From NCBI RefSeq assembly GCF_030253575.1, contig NC_080557.1, positions 46,838,501 through 46,902,500 on the forward strand: 64,000 nucleotides of DNA, read 5' to 3'. The translations under genes and the position numbers were made by a program. The DNA is from Rhododendron vialii. Taxonomy: Eukaryota > Streptophyta > Magnoliopsida > Ericales > Ericaceae. Numbering within the stretch: the first letter of the stretch is position 1; each line of letters opens with the position of its first letter. Of this stretch, positions 1 through 11,202 are shown one piece after another. The notes beneath the pieces were generated by a model. The model did no database searches and had not been told where the DNA came from. It worked only from the letters and a program-made list of their open reading frames with translations.

Positions 1-131
1 TACCTTGGTTAGAAATGAAAGGGCTTGTATTATAAACCCCATCTAAACTACAAAACTCATTTAAAAAACCTCAAAGCATGTCTTCCATAGTAGACCTTGC
101 CGCCCCTTTCAGACTAATTTTAAATTTGTTT

Positions 132-214
132 TCCTTTAGCTTCTTATTTGGTGCAGCACACCCATGTTCACAATTTGGTTTCCTTTAGCTTCTTATTTTG
201 TGCATCGCACCCAG
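132..214. repeat. Short direct duplication in a SEC24 intron
   Basis: The block TTTCCTTTAGCTTCTTATTT and the following GTGCA..GCACCCA occurs twice about 50 bp apart in the intron before the first visible SEC24 exon. The rest of 1-269 is A/T-rich intron sequence with no further exon that I can support. Confidence 0.55.
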
Positions 215-269
215 TCGGATCATTGTATCCACTAACTGGTCCAACTTTTTTTTTTTCTTTCCTGTAAAG

Positions 270-3057
270 GGACATTGGCAAAATATACTGGTGGTCAAGT
301 ATATTACTACCCAAGCTTCCAATCATCCATTCACCAAGAGAAGTTAAGGCATGAGTTAGCCAGAGATCTTACGAGAGAAACTGCCTGGGAATCCGTCCTG
401 CGTATAAGATGTGGAAAAGGTCAATCCATCCCATTAGTCTAAATGCTACCATATCCAAGCCAATGCTTCTATTTTGGTTTGAACTCTCTTGATAGTTTGT
501 TGCATATTATTCAATTTTGAAAGCTAATTTTCCTTTTGCTGTACTATCAGGTGTGAAGTTCACATCTTATCATGGGAATTTTATGCTAAGGTCCACTGAT
601 TTATTAGCACTTCCAGCTGTGGACTGTGATAAAGCATATGCAATGCAACTGGGTCTTGAAGAAGCATTATTGACAGCTCAGACTGTATATTTCCAAGTTG
701 CTTTATTGTATCCTTTTAGTTACATCTTAAAGAACTTTAACTCCTCCACTCATGCATGGAACTGCGGCAGTTGTCTTTGGAAAAGTTGCTTATTAGGTTA
801 TCTTGGTTTGGTTTCCAGATTTCCAAGCCTTGACAAACCTAAAGATGTAGTTGATTACTTTTTTTTGTATTCCCATACACAAGGTCCTTTTCATCCTATG
901 TTACCATGACAAGACATAGTTTTGTGCAGTTTCTTTTCTTTGAAGATCATGATTCAAATGCCAATCAAAGAGTCACCTGCTTCAGGATGCATCAGGGCAA
1001 GCAATGGAGCATGGCCTAAACTCCTTTATTGGACCACTTTTGTTTCCAATTTGCTGTCTGTACTTGATTTTAGTAACTTGTATACCAGTTTTGTCAGATA
1101 ATTTTTCATAAGTTACTCTACCTTTCTGTGCTCAATGGAGAAAAAAAAAAAGGATTCATGTAGCTGACCGCAATTGATTGGGACATAAGGCTCGGTTTGG
1201 TTTGGTTTGGTTGAGTTACTCTGCCCTTCTGTATTGGAAGAGTTTCACGAGTTCTGTTTTGTTCTAAATTTGGACTTTGCTTGACCATGTTGAATCATAT
1301 TGCATCTTTATTTGGTAGAATAGCTATTAACAGCTTTACTTAACCATTGAAAGATACACTTCATCTTCTGGAGAGAGGCGTATCAGAGTACATACTGCAG
1401 CAGCACCAATTGTCACAGATCTAGGAGAGATGTACCGCCGAGCTGATACTGGAGCCATCATTTCTTTGCTTTCTAGGCTAGGTACAAAAAGCACCTCGCT
1501 CCCTCTCCTACTGGCAGATATTTTGATTATACTCCCTCCACCCCCTTATGTTGGTCCATTTTGAAGAATCCAACTCTTTTAGGAGACAGAACAAGTGCCC
1601 TTGAGTTTGAAATTCAATGCAAAAGTGATTCTCCACTTTTTTATCTTTCGAGTTGTCACAATTTCAACATTGACTTTTCAAAGTGGACAAAAGTATGGGA
1701 CCCCCCAAAATAGAATAGCGGACTAACATTAAGGGACGGAGGGAGAATTTCACAATTGAATCTGAGGATTAGTTATAAATTTCAATTCTACATGAATTAT
1801 TCTGCAGCAATTGAGAAAACTCTGTCCTATAAACTGGAAGAAGCTCGAAACTCGGTTCAACAGAGGATTGTCAAGGCCCTCAGAGAGTATCGCAATCTGT
1901 ATGCTGTGCAGCATCGCTTGGGAGGCAGGATGATATACCCAGAATCACTCAAGTTATTGCCATTATATGGGCTAGCACTTTGTAAATCAATACCCCTTCG
2001 GGGTGGATATGCTGATGCGCAGCTTGATGAACGCTGTGCAGCAGGGTACACAATGATGAGTTTGCCTGTTAAAAATTTGTTGAAGTTGCTATATCCTAGT
2101 TTGGTTCGGGTTGATGAGTATCTGTTAAAGGTACATCTCTTTGTACTAGAAATGTTGGAATTATGCTGTTAATCTTGTGAATTTTTTCAGCTGCATCTCT
2201 CATTTGCAGGCCTCTTCTCAGGCAGATGAGTTGGACACTTCAAGGCTACCAGTTACTGCACAGAGCTTAGATTCAAGAGGCCTTTATATCTATGACGATG
2301 GTTTGCATTTTGTTATATGGTTTGGTAAAATGCTTCCACCTGATGTAGCTATGAATCTACTTGGCGAAGACTTTGCCACAGACTTGTCGAAGGTATGTTT
2401 CTGCTATTCCAGAGTCAATACGATATATTGCTAACAGTCCTCAACATTGGATACTTCACGTGCCTGTTTCTGAAGATATTTTTTGATGTTACGATCTCAG
2501 GTGTTTTTTTGTTAGTTGTGATTTTGCTAAGGATATTACCCTGGATATTATTCTGCTTTGTGTTCGTTTTCAATTTGGGTAAAATCATTTGTTGTTTGTA
2601 TTAACAAGCCCTTATGTTTGGAGGTGAAATTTGGTAGATACCACCAAATTGTTCATTGGCCGGGGTGTTTGCAGAACCATCTTTTTTTCTTCTTCCCTTT
2701 TTAGTGTTTTGGTTGTTTTCATTTGTCATTTTCTTCAAAGGCCTTTCCTCCGACTGCTGCTTTACTAATGTGCAGTAATCAATCCCCACTCTGATTCAGT
2801 ATCCTTTTGTTCTTGAGAATCAGGTAAATTTATGCGAACGTGATAGTGAACTGTCAAGAAAGCTGATGAAAATGGTGAAGAAATTTAGGGAGATTGACCC
2901 TTCGTACTATCAGTTGTGTCACCTTGTAAGACAGGGTGAGCAACCCAGAGAAGGATTCTTTCTCCTTCAAAACCTAGTTGAGGACCAAGTTGGCGGCATG
3001 AATGGCTATGTTGATTGGATTTTGCAAATACACCGACAAGTTCAACAAAATGCATAA
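270..3057 (+). CDS. SEC24: Protein transport protein SEC24-like, 3' part (partial)
   Basis: SEC24 is the cargo-binding subunit of the COPII coat and acts at endoplasmic reticulum exit sites together with SEC23. Six exons can be followed: 270-419, 551-707, 1354-1481, 1808-2130, 2210-2392 and 2824-3057. All have GT-AG borders and consistent phases, giving 390 residues up to a TAA stop. Visible family segments, in order, are GGQVYYYPSF, the end of the trunk and beta-sandwich region; RIRVHTAAAPIVTDLGEMYR; a helical part ending in LRGGYADAQLDERCAAGYTM; then the gelsolin-like end with SLDSRGLYIYDDG, LVRQGEQPREGF and GYVDWILQIHRQVQQN. This ending matches the larger plant SEC24 type (the CEF / SEC24C group) as I remember it. 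The N-terminal half and promoter lie left of the window. The frame is intact, so the gene is probably functional. Intron 2 holds a LINE tail and intron 3 a Stowaway-like MITE. Confidence 0.93.
1140..1216 (+). repeat. LINE 3'-end fragment in SEC24 intron 2
   Basis: The run ATTCATGTAGCTGACC, then GATTGGGACATAAGGCTCGG and a (GGTTT)n tail is the typical 3' end of a plant L1-type LINE. The same end occurs on the minus strand near 10862-10915, with the closely similar ATTCATGTAACCAACC and GATTGGAACATAAGGTTCGG followed by GTTTGG. The two are therefore fragments of one LINE family. Confidence 0.65.
1532..1745. mobile_element. Stowaway/Mariner-type MITE in SEC24 intron 3
   Basis: The left end starts CTCCCTCCACCCCCTTATG and the right end, read on the minus strand, starts CTCCCTCCGTCCCTTAATG. 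The matching inverted ends continue to GTTNGTCC. TA precedes the left end and AA follows the right end, so the expected TA duplication has one change. CTCCCTCCGTCCC is the standard Stowaway-type terminus. No coding capacity is visible. Confidence 0.85.
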
Positions 3058-5443
3058 TATAGAGGTAAGAAAGATTTGTTTTCTGGTTTCTTAGAGGATT
3101 GTTTGAAGTATTGCGTATAATTGCGTTCTAAGAACTACATGTTCGTTCTGTTAGCTGTGTTTGGGCAGTTAAAATTTTTCAAGAAACAAATTGCTAAATT
3201 ACCTGTTTGGAAAGCTGCACACAAATGTGCTTGTTTAAAGGATGATGCGAAAGATGTGGCGTAGTTATTTCACCAAATTGTGTCCATCTCCATCATATGA
3301 TGACCAGACCAAAAAAACTTGATCTTTTGCTCCTCTGTTTGATTCCAGTTGTAGGCAGTTACGTTGGCTAAACATTATGTTGATTCGGTTTCATGTTAGA
3401 TTAAGATCCTAGTCATACCCTTAGATATTGTTGATGTGCAGAGGCTTTACCTCATCTTATGACCGAGTTCATTATATTGGGGGTATACAGTGGTCTGATG
3501 GATATGAGGAGGAGGACCAAGAGGTGCATAAAATCATGCGATTTCATATTAGTGTGATTTTTCTAATATGGTAGAATTCTTATTATGCATGCGTCTTTCT
3601 GCCTCTATTTTCACTTAATAAGGTTCTCTATATCTTGCATTCTGTTCCATTTTGTGGTTTATCATCATTTGCTTTTTCACCTTCCAGGAGCAAATTTAAC
3701 TTGAAGACAGAATAACATGTGTTCAGCCATCACCCATGGCTTTCCAGCCAAAAACAAGGGTGGTTGAGTTCATGGAAAATTGAGTTCATGGAAAATGGGT
3801 GCAGAGCAGGATTTGCAAGCAACCATTTGTTTGTTCATTACCATAATCCGACGGGGGTTCTCGCGATGTGAACTTATGTTGTTTATCTATAAGGAAGGAT
3901 AAGGGTCTGTTTATTTGTGTGACATTTTACCAATTTTTTCGACGATTTTGCTATATTTTTTTCCTCATCTCAGCTAGTATTTTTGTTTTTAGATTATACA
4001 TTGTTGTTTATTACAGTTTTTCTGTACTTTCAGACGTTCGCATTTATCTGAAGGCAAAGTTTTTTTTCCCCCACTGTAAGATAAAATAATATTATAGTTT
4101 GACAGAAATGCATCAGGCATTTTTTTTTTTCCTTCTTTTATATTTTTGGGCTCTTGGTGCTGGATATTACAAAGTGGAAAAATGCCAAAGGGTAAAACCC
4201 ATTGTGGGGTTATGTAACCTAACCGTAGACGAAGTAAAGGACACATGATGAAGTCGCTGAGAAGGGCTGAGAATCACATCACTGATATTCCTTGATTTGG
4301 TGGGATGCTTATGAACTCATAAGGTCCTTTGGACTGTATACCAAGTTGAGCTTCCCAACAGGAGAGGGATATCCCAATCTTCAACAACCCCATTTGTAAC
4401 AAACTATGAAGCTAAAAGAAAAAAAGAAACTATATCATTTTATGACTGCATTCCATCGCTAACTCCCTTTGTTTATTGAGGACTGCCAAGCGGGTGCTGA
4501 GGCCGTTCATCTCGGCACTGACAGTCCGGATTGAATTTGAGTGCATACAGATCTGAACCGTCATTACTTGGTCAAGATTCGACCCGTCGATTGCCGAGAT
4601 GAATGGCCAAATTAGGCACTCGGCGCCCCCTTGGCAGGGGGTGCTTGGCAGCATTCCCATTCCCGAAAATATGAAGCCTTTTGTAAATGTTTTTCCTCTT
4701 ACTTTTTTTTTTACCCAACACAAGAATTTAGCTTTTTTCACTACATTGTTTTTTCCTAGCTACCTTTCCCTCTTTTTTTACCTCTACAAAGCAGTGCTAG
4801 AATTTTCCACTGCATTTTGACGAGTGAATAGTTTGCATGTAGGAGCAACTTTGCAAAATTATTTTCTACTTCAAACCTGATGGAACACCAATCCATTATC
4901 CACCAATATTCAAAGGGAATTATTATCGTTGCACTACTTGTTTTATCGTCTACATACACTTGTTTTTCTAGTCTTTATTCATGTGTATTTACAATATTAG
5001 TCTTTCGTTAGTATAAACTTTGAAAAATATTAGAAAGTAATGTAAATGAATACACAGGAACAAGAACAAAAAAAATGAAGTGCATACGGTAACAAAGAGG
5101 GCGTGAAAATCACTTCTCTAATAGAACCATAATAGTTATGTGCAATGGATCTGCTTTTAATCATGAATACGATTCATATCCAATGCTATCACTTCAAAAT
5201 AAGATTTTTGAATTAAATCGAACAAACACTTGGCAAAGCCGAAAGGACACAACTTTTCATCTTAATTAAAAAATTATACTTTAGATCCTGATATTAGTGT
5301 TCTGAAACCATCTCAGACAGCTTCACTTCGAAATTTTACATCAAGAATCTGGAATATATATGAGCAGAAATGATCCCAAATGTCATTCCTTGATTAGTCT
5401 TTTGGGTGAGTTAATCCCATAAATAATTAAAGTTATTATCCTG
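3058..5443. other. Intergenic: SEC24 3' flank and unclassified A/T-rich DNA
   Basis: This stretch contains the presumed SEC24 3' untranslated region (about 3058-3900, exact end not visible) and A/T-rich sequence. The only structured part is the hairpin element at about 4478-4672. No credible exon was seen on either strand. Confidence 0.6.
4478..4672. mobile_element. Non-coding hairpin element, copy 1
   Basis: The element holds GGCCGTTCATCTCGGCACTG near its left side and GCCGAGATGAATGGCC near its right side, which are reverse complements. Outer ends resemble CTGCCAAGC... and ...GCTTGGCAGCATTCCCATTC. The core GATTGAATTTGAG.GCATA.A.ATCTGAA recurs in a second copy at about 10163-10376, so this is a repeat family. 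No protein is encoded. A MITE origin is inferred from the terminal and internal inverted repeats. I see no target-site duplication. Confidence 0.6.
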
Positions 5444-5648
5444 AATCACAAGCAGTTTGGCTAAGTGGGCATGAGAAACCAAATATATGTTTGTCTTCCA
5501 TGAGATCGCATGTTCGAATTTCACGGGAGTGAAACATTTCAAACCTTGGGGCAACTGAAAGGTTTGCCCAATCGATAATTTTAGAGCTTCAGAATTAGTT
5601 GAGGTGCGTACAAGCTAAATCTAGATACATTCAATTATTAAAATGAAA
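5444..5648 (+). mobile_element. tRNA-derived SINE, copy 1
   Basis: A Pol III box A (TGGCTAAGTGGGC, about 5458-5470) and box B (TGTTCGAATT, 5511-5520) have normal spacing. The 3' part carries GAGGTGCGTACAAGCTAAATC, a form of the common plant SINE end GGTGCGCGCAAGCTGGCCCGG, and an A-rich tail. The insertion is flanked by AGTTATTATCCTG (5431-5443) and AGTTATTGTCCTG (5649-5661), a 12 of 13 target-site duplication. The element is 205 bp and non-coding. Confidence 0.85.
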
Positions 5649-7105
5649 AGTTATTGTCCTGCAAAAATATAGAGAATTATCACAAAGATTTAATACACAA
5701 CAACAGTGTTGCCCATAAAGAATTCAAGAGCTTTTACCTTTTTCCTATTTTGGCTAGTTTCCTATGTTTAGGATTTAGATGGCATGATTAGATTATTCTT
5801 CAAGGAAAGGTCTCAAAAGCACAAACAAGGAACCAACACAATTATATAATTAGCATGCCCTCTAAAGGTTCCCCAACCATAAGTACTTGACACATTTAAA
5901 CTAACTACCCAATAAAATGTTGCACTTATCATTCCACCAAAAACACCAATGTTCCATAATTTGTCATTAATATGTATCTTTATTCAAATGTCTAAACTGC
6001 CCCTCCTATTAGGGGTAATAAACAAAAGTTTTAACTATATTGGCCGGGGTAGCTTAGGTGCTTGGTAAAAATGTTAAGGGCCTACCCGGCCCCTTCTGTT
6101 AGGAAAAAGAAGCAAAAAAATGTTAGGCTCTGTTTGTTTTGACCGAGTATGAGCATCATCAGATTAAACTATATATTCAAGGTGACCACATACTTTTGGT
6201 TAATTAGCTGGTTCCTAGTAAACATCCATCGGATATAATGCCACAATGTGCAACTATACAATATCATGGGAAGTGTGAACCGGTACCGGTGTTCTTTAAA
6301 TCCGATCACTTTTGAATACAATGAGACAATGTATTTGGATTATTTATACTTTCACAATTAGTTCCTCAAATAAATAGGCCGAAATGTATGTGGAGTAGTA
6401 GTTCATGCACTTGGTAAAAGCCAATTTGGTAAAGGGTACTTGATAAAATTTGCAATGACTCAAAAATGATACATTAAAAAGTGGAGTTGTTTAGGTGAAA
6501 ATAGGAAATGCGACAAAACATCACCATCTTAAAAGAAATTAAACGAATAAAGAAATCATCAACTCGTATTATATATAAATAAACCGGATCAGAGAAATCA
6601 GAAAATGTATCAATGTTTCCTAATGTCATGGTACAATACTTCACATTGAGCTGTGTTCATGATGCTCCTGACTAACAAGAGCACCTAAAAAGAGATGAAT
6701 AGGACCGGTCCTGCCTACCTAAGGAATAGCAGGTCTGACCCATTCATCTAGTTTGTTTTACGAAAAATGGTAGGATATATGACCAGTATTCATGAAATTG
6801 TCCATGAAATGACAATAAACGGCTCAGATGCACAAAACTAAACCTAAGACTACACAAAAACCTCGGGAGAAAAAAACCTCGTGCCAATTAAACCTAAGAC
6901 TGAAAAGAAAAAAGAAAAGAACAAAACCATGAGATTTCTCCAAGAAGCCATGGAAAGATTACACAACTAGCCAGGGTTTTTTTCATGATCCCATCAGGAG
7001 GTGAAACTACCACATGATCTGATATATTTCCTTCACAGAAGAAGGAAGTTTAGATCATGCTGGCAGCTTCAACTGCTAGTGGTACATGTTCATAGCCTTC
7101 CAGCA
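5649..7105. other. Intergenic, nothing recognised
   Basis: This is A/T-rich DNA with no exon-like stretch, RNA gene or clear terminal repeats. A short local inverted motif lies around 6045-6100 (GGCCGGGGTAGCTTAGG and GGCCTACCCGGCCCC). Confidence 0.5.
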
Positions 7106-7107
7106 CT

Positions 7108-7108
7108 G

Positions 7109-7146
<38 letters not shown>

Positions 7147-7210
7147 GCATTTTCTTTCTTTCTTCAGCTTGAAGAGGATGATAGAGAGGGGAGGGGACAT
7201 AAATAGAGAG

Positions 7211-7254
<44 letters not shown>
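7108..7254. repeat. GA microsatellites
   Basis: Two (GA)n tracts, about 7110-7142 and 7210-7254, are separated by 70 bp of purine-rich sequence. Open frames across them are repeat artefacts of E-R or S-L dipeptides. The following 7255-7870 holds no recognised feature apart from a GT/TA tract starting at about 7872. Confidence 0.9.
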
Positions 7255-7257
<3 letters not shown>

Positions 7258-7892
7258 GTCCAAGAAGATTCCCGGCCTCACTTGGTGTTAGTTTCTCATT
7301 TTGTAGTTATGTGACTGAAAAGGTTACCTTACTGGCAATTATTTATGAACCAATACATAAAAACAGATGGGAAGTGGTCCAAAGTGAGACAAGTTGAATA
7401 TTGTCACGCCCACGCCCACCGCGCTTTGCAGACAATTTCTTTCGGAGAATTAATTCTAAAATAGACGTATAGAGAAATATTGTTAGATGCTCCTGGCGAA
7501 TCGCAACGTGACGCTCCAACCGTTTTCTTGACCACGCTTGTGCTTCCGGAGCCTCATAGTTAAGTGTATAGGCTCCAAATACACTATAGTTACAAAGGGT
7601 ACTGGAACACTATGTGAAGATGCTGCAAAATAAAAAAACAGAAGGCATAAAGGCTATTGAAATCCTATGTTGTAGTACTCCAAGATCACTGTAATTAATT
7701 ACGTACTCTTCCTAAGAACCCTTTTATTGACTTTGGCTTAGATGTCGTTGTATAACGCACAATTGATCTCTACCGCGAATTACTATATATCGAGACATGA
7801 GCGTTAGTAGTTAGTAACTCATCTATGGGAAGACTACTTTTGTAATTTTCAAAACCTCAAATAGCTAGAGTGTGTGTGTGTGTGTATATATA

Positions 7893-8275
7893 TATATATC
7901 AGTCCATCTCCCGTAAGGACCACCTCATTTTAATAAAATGCGGACCTCCCTTTCCCGATTGAATTTCGATGATCCGAGACGCTCAATGTGTTCAGAACGT
8001 GATTTTAAAGGTACCCGCGAGAAATTAGCAAAAAAAAAGACCGGAAAAGGCTTCATCCGAGCAGTTTTTGTTTATTTTTTATCGAACAGTTCAAACAAAA
8101 ACTGCTCAGATGAAGCCCTTTTCGGTCATTTTTTTTGCCGATTTCTCGCGAGTACCCTTAAAATCACGTTCTGAACACATTGAGCGGCTCGGATCATCGA
8201 AATTCAATTGGAAAATGGGAGAAATGAGAAGGCCCGCATTTTAACTAAAATAAGGATTCCCTCATTTGAGACTGA
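7893..8275. mobile_element. Long fold-back (palindromic) element, copy A
   Basis: Two arms of about 170 bp are nearly perfect reverse complements centred near 8085. The left arm has GATCCGAGACGCTCAATGTG and TACCCGCGAGAAATTAGC. The right arm reads GCTAATTTCTCGCGGGTACC-like sequence, present as CGATTTCTCGCGAGTACCC and CACATTGAGCGGCTCGGATC. The small centre is TTTATTTTTTATCGAACAG. No protein is encoded. It is bounded by TG/TA repeats on the left and TA/GA repeats on the right. Copy B begins about 45 bp further on. This is a snap-back MITE or fold-back transposon, superfamily unknown. Confidence 0.8.

Positions 8276-8320
<45 letters not shown>
8276..8320. repeat. TA/GA microsatellite between fold-back copies
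   Basis: A (TA)n tract runs directly into (GA)n and separates the two fold-back elements. The same order of repeat types recurs after copy B. Confidence 0.85.
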
Positions 8321-9896
<1,576 letters not shown>

Positions 9897-10112
9897 CTTT
9901 TTTTTTTTTTTTACCCCAGAGACAAGGGGTGTTCGGACCAACTTACGTGCACCTCGAGTAATATTCACCCAGTCCAGTCAAAGGCACGCCATCCCACCTT
10001 GGATCTAGAAAATTTCTGAGAAGTTAATTTCTTGCTGTCTGACCCTAAGAATCGAACATTTGTCAATTCTACGTGTAGGGAGCAAATCTACCAAACTACC
10101 CTTGTGACCATA
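9897..10112 (-). mobile_element. tRNA-derived SINE, copy 2
   Basis: Read on the minus strand, the element has a box A-like GGGTAGTTTGGTAGATT near 10100, a box B ATGTTCGATTCTT near 10055, and the same 3' signature as copy 1, CGAGGTGCACGTAAGTTGG, followed by TCCGAACACCCC and a run of 15 or more A residues ending at about 9897. I could not find the flanking duplication. Confidence 0.7.
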
Positions 10113-10162
10113 TAATTTTACAATAGAAAATTATACATCACTCCCTAGCAATGTTTCAAGGG

Positions 10163-10376
10163 CTTAGGGGATGCTGTCGAGCATCTCCATATAGAGTGGT
10201 GCCAAGCGTTCGATCCGACCTTTCATCTCGGCACAGACAATTCAGATTGAATTTGAGCGCATATAAATCTGAACTGTCTATTGATCTGTTAAGATCCAAG
10301 CTATCAATTGCCGAGATTAACGGCCAAACCAACCGCTCTACACCCGCCTTGTAGGGAATGCTCGACAGCATCCCCC
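10163..10376. mobile_element. Non-coding hairpin element, copy 2
   Basis: Terminal inverted repeats are GGGGATGCTGTCGAGCAT on the left and ATGCTCGACAGCATCCCC on the right. The internal TTTCATCTCGGCAC, GATTGAATTTGAGCGCATA and TTGCCGAGATTAACGGCC correspond to copy 1 at about 4478-4672. About 210 bp, non-coding. The superfamily is not clear. Confidence 0.7.
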
Positions 10377-10544
10377 ACTCCCTCTCCACTACATACTCAC
10401 GTGAAACTCAAAAAAAAATACGGATCTCACCCTAATGTGTGTGGTCAGGAAAGTCTTTGACTCTTTGTATAGGGTTGCTCCAATGCTACTAGCTTCACTG
10501 ATGAGAAAACGTTTTGCGCTGTAACATTTTTTTACCTGTTTTCT

Positions 10545-10861
10545 TCCAAACACTTTGGTCTGGTATTGTTTAGGTATTTTTATTCATAATTTTGTGTTTA
10601 ACTTTTCATTGTAGTATTTGAGTTTAATCATTTATCTTGACGAGAAGAATCAGAAAAGAATAAAAAAAAAATAGTTGTTTGGTATTCTTACAACTGTTTT
10701 TCTTTTCATTTTTAGCAAAAAAAAAATCTTCTGATCATAATTGTTTACTTTCTGAACTTCTACTGTCGAGATAAATGATTAAATCCAAAAAATCTAATGT
10801 TAATAAAACAAAAATTAAAAAAAGACAAACAAAAATACCAAAATACTAAAAATTTATGAAT
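10545..10861. repeat. A/T-rich fold-back sequence, probable MITE
   Basis: The left side has TTGGTCTGGTATTGTTTAGG and TATTCATAAT. The right side has the approximate complement ATTTATGAATAAACCAAACC. The right end merges with the LINE 3' tail at about 10862, so the boundary is uncertain. Confidence 0.4.
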
Positions 10862-11202
10862 AAACCAAACCGAACCTTATGTTCCAATCACTTGGGGTTG
10901 GTTACATGAATTATTTTCTTCCATTGAGTTCTACCAAGGGTCACTTGTTCACACAGACCCATTATACTTATCTTTATGCACCACAACATCTAATGTCAAT
11001 TAAGGTCTACCCCTCCCCGTAGCATTGCTACCGAAAACTATCATATCCACTCTCTTAACTACTGCATTTTCTGGTCTACGGTAGATATGCCCAAACCGCC
11101 TTAGCCTATTTTTTCTCAACTTCTCCTCTATAAGTGTTACATCTACTATCTCACGAACCGTTTCATTTCTAATCCTGTCTTGTTTAGTCTTACCACACAT
11201 CC
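10862..11202 (-). pseudogene. LINE (L1-type) retrotransposon remnant, 3' segment
   Basis: The minus strand from 11202 downward encodes the end of a plant LINE reverse transcriptase ORF: MCGKTKQDRIRNE, LRRFGHIYRRP, then GRGRP and, after an in-frame stop, LTLDVVVHKD. It ends with the non-coding 3' sequence GATTGGAACATAAGGTTCGG. Stops and drift show it is inactive. The 5' continuation is at 13715-13925, beyond an inserted solo LTR. The family makes reverse transcriptase and endonuclease for retroposition; only a 3' fragment is left here. Confidence 0.85.

Noticed and set aside
7001..7291. Open frames across GA repeats (E-R and S-L dipeptide runs)
   Set aside because: They are produced by the microsatellites on either strand and have no conserved protein text.
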